From: Streptomyces silvae
Lineage (GTDB): Bacteria > Actinomycetota > Actinomycetes > Streptomycetales > Streptomycetaceae
Direction of reading: 5' to 3'
Assembly: GCF_016745505.1 (NCBI RefSeq)
Contig: NZ_JAERUC010000196.1
Location: 58,501 to 122,500 of the forward strand
Length of the DNA: 64,000 nucleotides
Shown here: piece after piece, positions 23,923-33,148 of the stretch
Layout: each line of letters starts with the position of its first letter
Position numbering within the stretch: the first letter of the stretch is position 1
Notes under the pieces: model-generated
Database searches by the model: none
What the model was told of the DNA's origin: nothing
The model's input: only the letters and a program-made list of their open reading frames with translations
Program-made: the position numbers and the translations under genes

Positions 23923-25752
23923 ATGGGCAACCCGGAGGCCTCTACCTTGCTGCGCCTTTACCGGCGCATGCTGCCGCACACCGTGAGGCACCTTCTGGTG
24001 CGACTCCTGCCCGCCCGCAACCGGCTGATACTCCAGCACGGCCTGTCCGGGCTCGGGACGACCTCACGTGTCCTGCGCAAGCACCTGAGCGTACGGCTGA
24101 GCAAGCGCCTGCGGCGCGACGCGCACCGGCCGGGCGTGAAGCTGGTCTGGTACGCCCGCGGGGTGCGTGCCGCCGAGGTGACGGAAGGGCTGACACCGTC
24201 CGTCGCCCGCGCGACGAACCTGCTGCGCGTGACCGACGTGCTGGAGCGTCACGGCATCCCGTACTTCTGTGTCCGCGGCACCTCCGTGACCATGACCGCC
24301 GTGGCGGTTCCGGCAGGCGAACGCCAGCGCGCCGAGAGGGCCCTGCGGGTGAGCGCACTCGCCGCGGGGGCCCTGCTGGCCGGCGGCGCCGCCGGAGGCA
24401 AGCCCCTGCACGCAGATCAGCGTGCCTCCTGGGCCCAGACCTCGGAAGAAACGATTCTGCGGATCTGGTGGCTCCTCACCGATCCCGGCGGGCAGTGGAC
24501 GCTCGGCCCCAACCACGCGTGCGTCATCGAGTACTGGACCGAGGACGACGGGCTGCTCCTCGCCCCCGTCCCCAATCTCACCGCGACCGCCGTGGTCGCC
24601 GCGGAGAACCCCGTCCGGGTGCCGGTCAGTCATTTCACCGGTCCGGTCAGCGGTCTGGTGGGCGCCGCCCCACAGGTCGCGACACGGTCCGAGTTCACGC
24701 TGTCCCTCCCGGACGAGGTCACCTTCCCGGTGGACGCGGTCTACACCTGGGTCGACGGCGCGGACCCCGAGTGGATCCGCCGCCGGGCCACCGCGCTCGG
24801 CCGGACCGACTACCACGAGCAGGCGATCAGCGCCGCGCGCTTCACCAGCCGCGACGAGCTGCGCTACTCGCTGCGCTCCCTGCACCAGTTCGCGCCGTGG
24901 CTCCGCACCGTCTACCTGGTCACGGACGGGCAGGTGCCCGCGTGGCTCCACACCGACCACCCCGGGCTCAAGGTGGTCCCGCACAGCGAGATCTTCAGCG
25001 ATGCCTCGGCCCTGCCGACGTTCAACTCGCACGCCATCGAGAGCCAGCTGCACCACATCCCGGGGCTCTCGGACCACTTCCTGTACTTCAACGACGATGT
25101 CTTCCTGGGCCGCAGCGTGACCCCCGAGGAGTTCTTCCACGCCAACGGGCTCTCGAAGTACTTCCCTTCCAACTCGCTCGTCCCCATGACTCCGGCCTCC
25201 GCCGAGGACCCGCCCTCGGAGATCGCCGCGAAGAACAACCGCGTCGTCATCGCGGGGACCTTCGACCGGGTGCTGACCAGGAAGATGAAGCACGTGCCGC
25301 ACTCGCTGCGGCGCGACATCCTCCAGGAGATCGAGGACCGCTACCCGGCCGAGCACCGGCAGACGCAGCACTCGCACTTCCGCAGCCCGACCGACCTCTC
25401 GATCACCTCGTCGCTGCACCACTACTACGGCCAGCAGACGAGCCGTTCGGTGCCGGGGCGGATCCGCTACACGTATCTGGACCTGGCCGCCCCCAACACC
25501 GGCAGGCATCTCAACAGGCTGCTCGCCAGGCGCGATTACCACACGTTCTGCATCAACGACACGGTCGACGACCCGGACACCGCGGAAGCGCGGACCGCGA
25601 TGCTCAGGACGTTCCTCGACACCTACTTCCCCGTGCCCAGCCCCTACGAACGGCCTGGACCGGACACTCCCCGGCTCGACCACGGCCCGGTGGAAACCGC
25701 CCGGCCCGAGCCCGCCCTCGACCTGCCGAACTCTGTGAAGTGGAACCCATGA
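23923..25752 (+). CDS. Stealth family sugar-phosphate transferase 1
   Basis: A 609-residue protein. Stealth conserved region 1 (FPVDAVYTWVDGADPEW) begins at residue 268. Region 2 (about 307-345) contains RDELRYSLRSL and YLVTDGQVPAWL, and the FNDDVFLGR metal-binding run follows. Region 3 is near 455-510 and region 4 near 543-578 (CINDTVDD ... YFPVPSPYE). Stealth enzymes move sugar-1-phosphate groups to build phosphodiester-linked capsule or wall polymers. The first 260 residues are an actinobacterial extension of unknown role, basic at its start. Its stop overlaps the aminotransferase start (ATGA). Confidence 0.88.
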   Translation: MGNPEASTLLRLYRRMLPHTVRHLLVRLLPARNRLILQHGLSGLGTTSRVLRKHLSVRLSKRLRRDAHRPGVKLVWYARGVRAAEVTEGLTPSVARATNLLRVTDVLERHGIPYFCVRGTSVTMTAVAVPAGERQRAERALRVSALAAGALLAGGAAGGKPLHADQRASWAQTSEETILRIWWLLTDPGGQWTLGPNHACVIEYWTEDDGLLLAPVPNLTATAVVAAENPVRVPVSHFTGPVSGLVGAAPQVATRSEFTLSLPDEVTFPVDAVYTWVDGADPEWIRRRATALGRTDYHEQAISAARFTSRDELRYSLRSLHQFAPWLRTVYLVTDGQVPAWLHTDHPGLKVVPHSEIFSDASALPTFNSHAIESQLHHIPGLSDHFLYFNDDVFLGRSVTPEEFFHANGLSKYFPSNSLVPMTPASAEDPPSEIAAKNNRVVIAGTFDRVLTRKMKHVPHSLRRDILQEIEDRYPAEHRQTQHSHFRSPTDLSITSSLHHYYGQQTSRSVPGRIRYTYLDLAAPNTGRHLNRLLARRDYHTFCINDTVDDPDTAEARTAMLRTFLDTYFPVPSPYERPGPDTPRLDHGPVETARPEPALDLPNSVKWNP

Positions 25753-26876
25753 CTACTGACCCCCAGGTGATACGCGCCGCAGCTCCGGTGATCGGAGAGG
25801 ACGAGATCGAGGCTGCGGTGCGTGTACTGCGCAGCGGCATGGTCGTCCAGGGCCCGGAGGTCGCCGCCTTCGAGGAGGAGTTCTCGAAGTTCGTCGACGG
25901 CCGCCACTGCGTGGCCGTCAACTCGGGCACCAGCGCCCTGCACCTCTCGCTGACGGCGCTCGGCATCGGCCCCGGCGACGAGGTGATCGTCCCCTCGTTC
26001 ACGTTCGCCGCGACCGCCAACGCGGTCCGTCTCGTGGGCGCCACCCCGGTCTTCGCCGACATCGAGCGCGACAGCTTCTGCCTCTCCCCGCGCGCGGCCG
26101 AGGCCGCCGTCACTCCGCGCACCGCCGCGATCATGCCGGTACACCTGTACGGCCACCCGGCGGCCATGGCGGAGCTCACCGCGGTGGCCGAACGGCACGG
26201 CCTCGCCGTCGTGGAGGACGCCGCCCAGGCGCACGGCGCCGCGCTGGACGGGACACCGGTGGGTGCCTTCGGCGCGGCCGGCTGCTTCAGCTTCTACCCG
26301 ACCAAGAACATGCACAGCCTCGAAGGCGGCATGGTCACCACGGGCGACGCGGCACTCGCGCGGACCCTGCGGCTGCTGCGTAACCAGGGCATGGAGCAGC
26401 GCTACGCCAACGAGATCGTGGGCTTCAACGTCCGGATGACGGATGTGTCGGCCGCGATCGGGCGCGTCCAGCTGCGCAGCCTGGACGCCTGGACCGACCG
26501 GCGCCGCGCCAACGCCTCCGCGCTGGACGCGGGACTGAGCGGCGTCATCACCCCGCCTGTCGCCGGGGGCGCCCGGCACGTCTACCACCAGTACACGATC
26601 CGGGTGGACGCCGAGGCAGGCAAGGACCGGGACACGGTCTCCCGGGAACTGCAGGAGCGCGGGATCGGCAACGCGGTGTACTACCCCACCCCGGTGCACC
26701 GTCTGAAGCCCTTCCGGAGCGGCGACAGGGCCCTCGGCCATGTCAGCGGGGACCTCGCCGAGACGGAGCTGGCCGCGGCGCAGGCGCTTTCCGTACCCGT
26801 GCACCCGCTGCTCACGCCCGAGGAGCTCGACCGTCTGACGGTCACCGTCAACGAGGTCGTGGGGGGACGCGCATGA
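25749..26876 (+). CDS. DegT/DnrJ/EryC1-type sugar aminotransferase
   Basis: A 375-residue PLP enzyme. It has the substrate loop SGTSALHLSL, the Asp contact VVEDAAQAHGA and the Schiff-base lysine in FYPTKNMHSLEGG. Members transfer an amino group from glutamate to a keto-sugar nucleotide. It lies between a Stealth gene and a Gfo/Idh dehydrogenase with four-base overlaps on both sides. The dehydrogenase could make the 3-keto sugar and this enzyme aminate it, but the sugar is not known. Confidence 0.9.
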   Translation: MTTDPQVIRAAAPVIGEDEIEAAVRVLRSGMVVQGPEVAAFEEEFSKFVDGRHCVAVNSGTSALHLSLTALGIGPGDEVIVPSFTFAATANAVRLVGATPVFADIERDSFCLSPRAAEAAVTPRTAAIMPVHLYGHPAAMAELTAVAERHGLAVVEDAAQAHGAALDGTPVGAFGAAGCFSFYPTKNMHSLEGGMVTTGDAALARTLRLLRNQGMEQRYANEIVGFNVRMTDVSAAIGRVQLRSLDAWTDRRRANASALDAGLSGVITPPVAGGARHVYHQYTIRVDAEAGKDRDTVSRELQERGIGNAVYYPTPVHRLKPFRSGDRALGHVSGDLAETELAAAQALSVPVHPLLTPEELDRLTVTVNEVVGGRA

Positions 26877-27895
26877 GCCGGGAGAGGTCTCTGCGGGCCG
26901 GGCTGATCGGTCTCGGATCGATGGGGCGCAACCACGCCCGGGTGCTGCACGGTCTGGAGGGCGTCGAGCTGGCAGGCGTCGCCGACCCGGTGGCGGCGGC
27001 GGACGACGCGCCCGGTTCCGTGCCGGTCTTCCGTACGGTCGCGGAACTGGTGGCCGAGGGCATCGACTACGCCGTCGTCGCCTGCCCCACCGCGCTGCAC
27101 GAAGAGGTCGGGCTGGAGCTGGCGGGCCACGGGGTCCACGCCCTGATCGAGAAGCCGATCGCCCCGTCGGTACGGTCGGCCGGGATCATCACCCGCGCCT
27201 TCGCCGAGGCGGGCCTGGTGGCCGGCGTCGGGCACATCGAGCGGTACAACCCGGCTCTCCGGGAGCTGCGGGCCCGCTTGGACATGGGCGAACTGGGTGA
27301 CGTCTACCAGGTGGTGACACGGCGTCAGGGGCCGTTTCCCGCCCGGATCGCGGATGTCGGGGTGGTCTACGACCTGGCGACCCACGACATCGATCTGACC
27401 GCCTGGCTCACCGACAGCCACTACAAGTCGGTCACCTCCGCGACGGTCTCGCGCAGCGGGCGTGTCCATGAGGACCTCGTGGCGTTCGTGGGGCACCTGT
27501 CCTCCGGGGCGGTCACCAGCCATCTGGTCAACTGGCTGTCCCCGCTGAAGGAACGGGTCACCATCGTGACCGGGGAGCACGGCTGCTTCGTGGCCGACAC
27601 CCTCACGGCCGACCTGTGGTTCTACGCGAACGGCTCCCGGCCCACCGAGTGGGAGGGACTGCGCCAGTTCCGCGGCGTGTCCGAGGGCGATGTCACGCGC
27701 TACGCGATCGTCAAGCGCGAACCCCTGCTGGTCGAGCACGAGACCTTCCGTGACGCCGTGCTCGGCAAGGAAGCCGACATCGTCACGCTCGAACAGGCCA
27801 CCGGCACCGTCGCCGTGGCCGAAGCCGTTCTCGAAGCCGCGGCGAAGCGGACCGGAGTCCCCGTGGGCCCGGTCCGGCCGGTGGCCTCCGTCTGA
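26873..27895 (+). CDS. Gfo/Idh/MocA family sugar oxidoreductase
   Basis: A 340-residue NAD(P)-dependent dehydrogenase. The Rossmann motif GLIGLGSMGRNH is at the N terminus, EKPIAPSV is the typical family run with the catalytic Lys, and the C-terminal beta-sheet domain contains a VGHIERYNPALREL helix. It may oxidise an NDP-sugar at C3 for the neighbouring aminotransferase, as WlbA/WbpB-type enzymes do; the pairing is inference. A strong hairpin follows its stop. Confidence 0.88.
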   Translation: MSRERSLRAGLIGLGSMGRNHARVLHGLEGVELAGVADPVAAADDAPGSVPVFRTVAELVAEGIDYAVVACPTALHEEVGLELAGHGVHALIEKPIAPSVRSAGIITRAFAEAGLVAGVGHIERYNPALRELRARLDMGELGDVYQVVTRRQGPFPARIADVGVVYDLATHDIDLTAWLTDSHYKSVTSATVSRSGRVHEDLVAFVGHLSSGAVTSHLVNWLSPLKERVTIVTGEHGCFVADTLTADLWFYANGSRPTEWEGLRQFRGVSEGDVTRYAIVKREPLLVEHETFRDAVLGKEADIVTLEQATGTVAVAEAVLEAAAKRTGVPVGPVRPVASV

Positions 27896-27900
27896 CCGGA

Positions 27901-27934
27901 TCACGCGGGTGGCCTGCCGTGGCCACCCGCGTGA
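27901..27934 (+). terminator. terminator inside the glycopolymer locus
   Basis: A perfect 14-bp stem (27901-27914 with 27921-27934) with a 6-base loop, directly after the oxidoreductase stop. It splits the locus into at least two transcription units. Confidence 0.8.
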
Positions 27935-27983
27935 GCGGCGTCCCCGCCGTCCTTCACGGCGCACTGAAGTTCTGGAGTATTCG

Positions 27984-29621
27984 GTGATCCATCCGATCAA
28001 CGCAACGGCTGAACGCCCGAGCCGGGCCCTGCCGGCGGGCATGCACGAGATCCCCGTCGGCATGCACCGGCGGCTGGCCCACGTGCAGCCCGGCCTCACC
28101 CCTCTGGCGGTGCGGGCCCAGCACCTTCAGCTGGTGTCCACCGCGCTGACGCAGGCCGGCGTCGAGCACTTCGTGGTGCCCGGAACCGAGGACACCTCGT
28201 CGGCGATCGGCGTACGCGACACCCAGCGCGGCCGGGTGGCCCAGACGCTGCGGTCGTTGTTCAGCCGGAGTCCCGGATACATCCAGCGCAGGGTCCCCGT
28301 CCAGCGCACCAGCGAGCTGCTGCACCTCGGTGCCCGCGAGTCCTCCTGGCAGGGCCTGGAGACCGTGGACGTGCTGCGCGCCATCTGGTTCCAGGCCGAT
28401 CTCTCGGGTGAGCTGGTGTACGGCGTCGAGTACGGCTGCGACATCGAGTTCTGGCGGGAGGAGGAGGGCCGCCTGCTGCCGCCCAGGATCAACCGGGGCG
28501 CGAGCTTCCTCCTGCCGGAGGGCGAGATGACGCTCGTCTCGCCGCACCGCTTCAGCCGGCTGGCACCGCCGCTCCGTACGGAACAGGCGCCCAGGCAGCG
28601 GCGCTGGGGACGCAAGCCGGAACCGGCCGGCCTGCCGACCCGCCGGGAGTTCGTCTGCACCGGGCCGGACGAGATCACCTTCCCCATCGACGTCGTCTAC
28701 ACCTGGGTGGACAGCGACGACCCGGCCTGGCAGCGGCGCAGGGCCGAGGCCTCGGGCGACGTCTTCCACGAGGAGTCCGCGAGCGCCGGGCGCTACATCA
28801 ACCGCGACGAACTGCTGTACTCGATGCGCTCGCTGCACATGTACGCCCCGTGGGTCCGCCATATCTTCCTGGTCACCGACGACCAGGTGCCGCACTGGCT
28901 CGACGAGTCCGCCGAGGGCATCACCGTCGTGTCGCACCGGGAGATCTTCCGGGAGACGGACCGTCTGCCGGTGTTCAACTCGCACGCCATCAGCGCGCAG
29001 TTGCACCGCGTCCCCGGACTCTCCGAGCATTTCATCCACTTCAACGACGACGTCTTCGTGGGCAGGCCGATCACCCCGCACGAGTTCTTCCTGCCGAACG
29101 GGGCGTCCAAGTACTACCCGGACACGGTCCGCATTCCGATGGGCCCGGTACGGCCGGACGACCTGCCGCACGAGGTGGCCCGGAAGAATGTGCGCGCGCT
29201 TCTGGAGGAGCGGTTCGGGCGCACCATCATCGACGCGATGAAGCACACGCCGGTGCCGCTGCGCCGCAGTGTGCTGGAGGAGATGGAACGGGAATACGCG
29301 GAGGTGTTCCGTGCGACCGCGGCGGCCCGTTTCCGCAGCGGTACGGACATCGACGTGGGCACCTGCATGTATCCGTACTACTCGTACTTCACGGGGCGCG
29401 GAGTGCCCGACTCCATTCCGTACGCCTATCTCCATCTTTCGATGGTCCAGCTCTCCAAGAAGCTCGACAGGCTGCTCAAGCGGCGGGACGCCGCCGTCTT
29501 CTGTGTGAACGACTCGTTCACCACCGAGGACGACGTGGCCGATCAGGAGGCCCTGATCCATCCGTTCTTCGAGGCGTACTTCCCCCTTCCCAGTCCTTAC
29601 GAGAAGCCGGCGCAGCGTTGA
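27984..29621 (+). CDS. Stealth family sugar-phosphate transferase 2
   Basis: A 545-residue protein. Stealth region 1 (FPIDVVYTWVDSDDPAW) begins at residue 233, region 2 near 272 (RDELLYSMRSLHMYAPWV, FLVTDDQVPHWL), with the FNDDVFVGR run, and region 4 near 506 (CVNDSFTTEDD). It differs from Stealth 1 in its N-terminal 230 residues and at many variable positions, so it may use a different acceptor. GTG 27984 has CTGGAG upstream; the open frame extends further but overlaps the hairpin. Its stop overlaps the glycosyltransferase start. Confidence 0.88.
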   Translation: MIHPINATAERPSRALPAGMHEIPVGMHRRLAHVQPGLTPLAVRAQHLQLVSTALTQAGVEHFVVPGTEDTSSAIGVRDTQRGRVAQTLRSLFSRSPGYIQRRVPVQRTSELLHLGARESSWQGLETVDVLRAIWFQADLSGELVYGVEYGCDIEFWREEEGRLLPPRINRGASFLLPEGEMTLVSPHRFSRLAPPLRTEQAPRQRRWGRKPEPAGLPTRREFVCTGPDEITFPIDVVYTWVDSDDPAWQRRRAEASGDVFHEESASAGRYINRDELLYSMRSLHMYAPWVRHIFLVTDDQVPHWLDESAEGITVVSHREIFRETDRLPVFNSHAISAQLHRVPGLSEHFIHFNDDVFVGRPITPHEFFLPNGASKYYPDTVRIPMGPVRPDDLPHEVARKNVRALLEERFGRTIIDAMKHTPVPLRRSVLEEMEREYAEVFRATAAARFRSGTDIDVGTCMYPYYSYFTGRGVPDSIPYAYLHLSMVQLSKKLDRLLKRRDAAVFCVNDSFTTEDDVADQEALIHPFFEAYFPLPSPYEKPAQR

Positions 29622-31600
29622 AGATCGACTTCCTGGTCCAGAACGCTTTCGCGGCGGACGGTACGACCCGTGCCGTGCTCAATCTCGCGGGGGCGCTGGC
29701 CGACACCCACGAGGTCCGGGTCGTCTCGGTGTTCCGCTGGCTCGACCGCCCGGCCCTCGCGCCGGCCCCGGGCGTGCGCGCCGTCTCCCTGCTGGATCTG
29801 CGTGAGGGACGCCGCCCCGACAAGCAGGACATCCGGCGGCTCACCCCGTCCCGGGTCATCCCGCGGACGCAGGCGATGTCCTGGCGCTACAGCCTGCTGA
29901 CCGACGACAAGGTGGAGGAGTACCTCGGGGAGACGCAGGCCCAGGTGGTCGTGGGTACCAGCCTGGAGCTGGCGGCCTACGTGTCCCGCTGGGGGCGCCC
30001 CAGGGCCCTGCGCCTGGGCCAGCTGCACCTGCTGAGCACGGTGCTGTCCCCGCAGGAGCAGAGCCGTGCGTGGGCCGGGCTCGGCAGGCTGGACGCCGTG
30101 ATCGTGCCGAGCGCGGCCGAGGCCACGGCCGTCACGGAGGCCGGACTGCCGGGCGGCATCGCGGTGTACGCCCACCCCGACTGCGTGCCCGAGCCGCGGG
30201 TGCGTCCGGCGGACGGCCGGTCCCGGGTCGTGATGGCGGCGGGGCGGCTCGTCCCCGAGAAGCGCTTCGATCTGCTCGTCCAGGCCTTCGCGCAGGTGTG
30301 CGCGGCGCATCCCGACTGGCAGCTGCGGATCTTCGGCACCGGCCCGGAGTACGGGGCGCTCCGTGCCCTGGTCGCCGACCTCGACCTCTACAACCACGTC
30401 TTCCTGATGATGGAGGAGCCGAGGCTGGAGGCCCAGTGGGCGGCGTCCGCCGTGGCCGCCGGCACGTCGGACCGCGAGTCGTTCGGTCTGGCACTGGCGG
30501 AGGCCATGCGGTGCGGTCTGCCCGTCGTCTCCACGGCCTGCCCGGGCGGGCCGCCGGAGATCGTCCGGCACGAGATCAACGGGCTGCTCACGCCGGTCGG
30601 CGACGTCGACGCGTTCGCCGCCGCACTGCTGCGCCTGGTCGAGGACGAGGAGGCCCGCGTGACCATGGGGGGCCAGGCCCTCCAGGACTCCGGCCGCTAC
30701 GGTCCGGAGGAGGCCGCGGGGCGCTTCGAGAAGGTCATCAGGATGTCCCGGAGGGCACGCAGGGAGTCCCGCCCCGCCACCGAGGTCACGGTGGGGTGCG
30801 TCGTGGAGCCCGACGGCCTGATCGGTCTGCGCCTGGCAGGGGTGAAGGAGGGCCGCGAGGGTCTGCACCTGGTGCTGCACAGGCGCAAGGCGGGGCGCGG
30901 TGAGCGGCCCGTCCGGCTCCCCCTGCTGCCCGCCGGTCACCTGGGGGCACACCTCTACTCGGCGGTGGTCCCGGCCGGACCCGAGGTGCTGACGGAGGGC
31001 CGATGGGACGTCCATCTGGACACCGGTGAGGGCAGACCCGCGAAGGTCCGGCCGGGAAGCATCGATCTGCGGGGCTTCGGTCCGGTGGCAACCGGCCCCG
31101 AGGGAACCGTGGTTCAGCTCCCCTACGCGTCCGAGAGCGGCCACCTGGTGCTGCGTACCTGGACGCGGGAACGGCATGCGGAGGCCACGGAGGTCTGGAT
31201 CAGCGAGGGGACCATCCACCTGCGGGGCGTCCTGTACGGGTCCGACTTCGGTGAGGCGGAGCCCCTGCTCCTGATGCGCCGCCGTGGCGTGGAGGGACAC
31301 AGTTTCTGGCTCTCCGGCAGCTCGTCGGGCGCCGCCGACTTCTCCTTCGCGTTGCCCGCGTCGGACCTGGCCGAACAGCTCGTGGGCCGTCATGAGCTGT
31401 GGGACCTGTGGGTGGGCAGACGGTACGACCCCGTGGTCGCACGGCTGGGCCGCTTCCTCACGGATGTGGTGGACGTGAAGAGCGTCTTCGCCTACCCCAA
31501 CACCGTCGTGACGTCCGACGACGGTCCGGCCGTCCTGGTCAAGCCGTACTACACGGCCGGCACCGAGCTCTCCGTCCGTGTCTCCGAGCGGGCGGAGTAG
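29618..31600 (+). CDS. GT4 glycosyltransferase with extra C-terminal domain
   Basis: A 660-residue protein starting at TTG 29618, which overlaps the Stealth 2 stop (TTGA). Residues 1-385 form a GT-B fold with a nucleotide-sugar site: EKRFDLLVQAF near 213 and ESFGLALAEAMRCGLPVV near 285, the E-x7-E motif of GT4 retaining enzymes. The last 260 residues are beta-rich and not a standard transferase part; they may bind carbohydrate or a partner, but I do not recognise them. It likely adds a sugar to the polymer or linkage unit. Confidence 0.85.
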   Translation: MKIDFLVQNAFAADGTTRAVLNLAGALADTHEVRVVSVFRWLDRPALAPAPGVRAVSLLDLREGRRPDKQDIRRLTPSRVIPRTQAMSWRYSLLTDDKVEEYLGETQAQVVVGTSLELAAYVSRWGRPRALRLGQLHLLSTVLSPQEQSRAWAGLGRLDAVIVPSAAEATAVTEAGLPGGIAVYAHPDCVPEPRVRPADGRSRVVMAAGRLVPEKRFDLLVQAFAQVCAAHPDWQLRIFGTGPEYGALRALVADLDLYNHVFLMMEEPRLEAQWAASAVAAGTSDRESFGLALAEAMRCGLPVVSTACPGGPPEIVRHEINGLLTPVGDVDAFAAALLRLVEDEEARVTMGGQALQDSGRYGPEEAAGRFEKVIRMSRRARRESRPATEVTVGCVVEPDGLIGLRLAGVKEGREGLHLVLHRRKAGRGERPVRLPLLPAGHLGAHLYSAVVPAGPEVLTEGRWDVHLDTGEGRPAKVRPGSIDLRGFGPVATGPEGTVVQLPYASESGHLVLRTWTRERHAEATEVWISEGTIHLRGVLYGSDFGEAEPLLLMRRRGVEGHSFWLSGSSSGAADFSFALPASDLAEQLVGRHELWDLWVGRRYDPVVARLGRFLTDVVDVKSVFAYPNTVVTSDDGPAVLVKPYYTAGTELSVRVSERAE

Positions 31601-31622
31601 CGGGACAGGTGGACAGGACCCA

Positions 31623-31669
31623 GCCTCCGGCCGGAGGCCGCCCCGCGTGCCCCGCGTGCTGCGCGGGGC
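31623..31669. terminator. bidirectional terminator region
   Basis: A 16-bp palindrome (31623-31638) and an 8-bp stem with a 5-base loop (31649-31656 with 31662-31669) lie between two convergent genes. Confidence 0.6.
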
Positions 31670-31674
31670 CGGGC

Positions 31675-32841
31675 TCAGACGCGGAGCCAGCCCTCCAGGG
31701 CCATGCCCTGCTGGTCCGCCCGCTGCCTGGTCACGCTCAGCCCGCCCTCGCGGCCGATCGCCGCGACGACCAGCCGGCCCGCCCGGTCGCGGGCGAGTGC
31801 GGGTGCGCCCGCGCAGGGCTCGTCGGTGTCGGCCCACCACGCGCCGGCGGATTCCAGCTCCGTCGGGTAGGCGGTCACCGCGAGGGTGCCGGTCCCCTCG
31901 GCCTGGGCCAGCACGGTGCAGTCGTAGCCGTCCACGACGCACCGGGACAGGGCGAGCGGTCCCCGGCCCGACCGGCCGTCCAGCGGCGCGGGCGCGACAT
32001 CCTCGTCGCCGGGTCCGGGCACCCGGTAGGCGACGACGTCACCGGTGGCCTCGTCCCGCCAGAAATGGGTGACCCGGTCCTCGTAGGACTCGATGCCCGA
32101 CGCCGTCTCCGGGCGGGCGATGAACACCAGGTTGGGAGCACGGTCCAGGGAGCCTCCCGGCTTCTCCTGCCGCCACACGTACACGCCCTTGTCGGCGGGC
32201 ATGAAGAGTTCGACGCGGCCCGATCCGGTGACGACCGCGGAGATGCCTTCCCGCACCCGCTTGCAGGGCAGGGCCGTCCACTTGCCCCAGGTGCCGCCCT
32301 GACCGCGCCGGCGGGTGAACACCCCGCCGGTCGCGCTGCGGACGAAGACGTGGACCACGTCGCTCCCGTCGACGACGGCCACCGGCGCACCGATGGCCGC
32401 CGCCTGCGCGGCGTCCTGCCCGTGCGGGTTGCCGATCGCGTGCCAGCCGGTCATCGGCCGGCCCGTCTGGTACTGGGAGGCGTAGACGATCTCCAGGGGT
32501 GCCTGGGGGCCCTGGCCCTTGCGGCGCATCGTGAAGAGGTCGACGTAACCGTGGGCACTGCGCGCGACCGAGAGGTACGGGAGCATCCCCCCGTCGGCGA
32601 GCAGGAGTTCGGGCGGGGACCAGCCGGCGGGCTGCTGCGCGGACTCGGTCCAGCGCACGATGCCCCCGGTCCTTCCGGCGGCGTACGCGGTGAGGCGGCC
32701 TTCCCTGTCCGGTACGAGCCACCCGGTGGTGCGCGGCGCGGCGGCCACGCCGCGCGGTGCGGAGGCGGGCCGGCCGGCGGCTCCGGAAGAGGTCCCCCCG
32801 ACAGGATCACCGGCACGTCTGCGCCCTGAACGCACACCCAT
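31675..32841 (-). CDS. propeller-like protein of unknown function
   Basis: A 388-residue protein from ATG 32841; the frame stays open 7 codons further. An Arg/Gly/Ala-rich N terminus is followed by about six to seven repeated blades with Trp/Gly motifs (GGIVRWTESAQQPAGWSPPELL, GTWGKWTALP). The pattern recalls the tectonin/sialidase-like propellers of lectin-type proteins. There is no clear signal peptide. It lies inside the glycopolymer locus on the opposite strand, so it may bind the polymer; this is inference only. Confidence 0.6.
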   Translation of the reverse strand: MGVRSGRRRAGDPVGGTSSGAAGRPASAPRGVAAAPRTTGWLVPDREGRLTAYAAGRTGGIVRWTESAQQPAGWSPPELLLADGGMLPYLSVARSAHGYVDLFTMRRKGQGPQAPLEIVYASQYQTGRPMTGWHAIGNPHGQDAAQAAAIGAPVAVVDGSDVVHVFVRSATGGVFTRRRGQGGTWGKWTALPCKRVREGISAVVTGSGRVELFMPADKGVYVWRQEKPGGSLDRAPNLVFIARPETASGIESYEDRVTHFWRDEATGDVVAYRVPGPGDEDVAPAPLDGRSGRGPLALSRCVVDGYDCTVLAQAEGTGTLAVTAYPTELESAGAWWADTDEPCAGAPALARDRAGRLVVAAIGREGGLSVTRQRADQQGMALEGWLRV

Positions 32842-32922
32842 TGTTCCCCGCCCGTTCTTCACCGAGTACTTCCTCCGGTGCCGAACGGCGATGGGCGGAG
32901 TCCCGTGGTTTTTTCTGTCGAA

Positions 32923-32967
32923 TGACCAGTTTTGCTTTCACAGCGTCAACTGGTGTCACAATAATAC
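32923..32967 (+). promoter_or_regulatory. probable promoter/operator region of the LCP gene
   Basis: An AT-rich stretch in the 307-base gap between the propeller gene and the LCP gene. ACCAGTT (32925-32931) and AACTGGT (32948-32954) form a 7-bp dyad, and TAATAC (32962-32967) resembles a -10 box; no good -35 is at the right spacing. The rest of 32842-33148 shows no gene. Confidence 0.35.
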
Positions 32968-33148
32968 TCGACAGGGGTCGATTTCAGCGTGCTTCCTATC
33001 ACAGAATGCGACTTCGAGGCGTGAACAACGCCCGGACGATACGCACCGAGGGACGGCTCCGGATCACCTGGACCGGACCGTCCGCCTTTTCCCTTCCTCT
33101 CCTCTCGCACGCGCCCGGCGCGTCCCGACGGAAGAACCAGACGAGCCC

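Noticed and set aside
29597..31942. Long minus-strand frame opposite the GT4 gene
   Set aside because: Arg/Gly/Pro-rich shadow with no motif; the plus strand has the GT4 motif and a coupled start.
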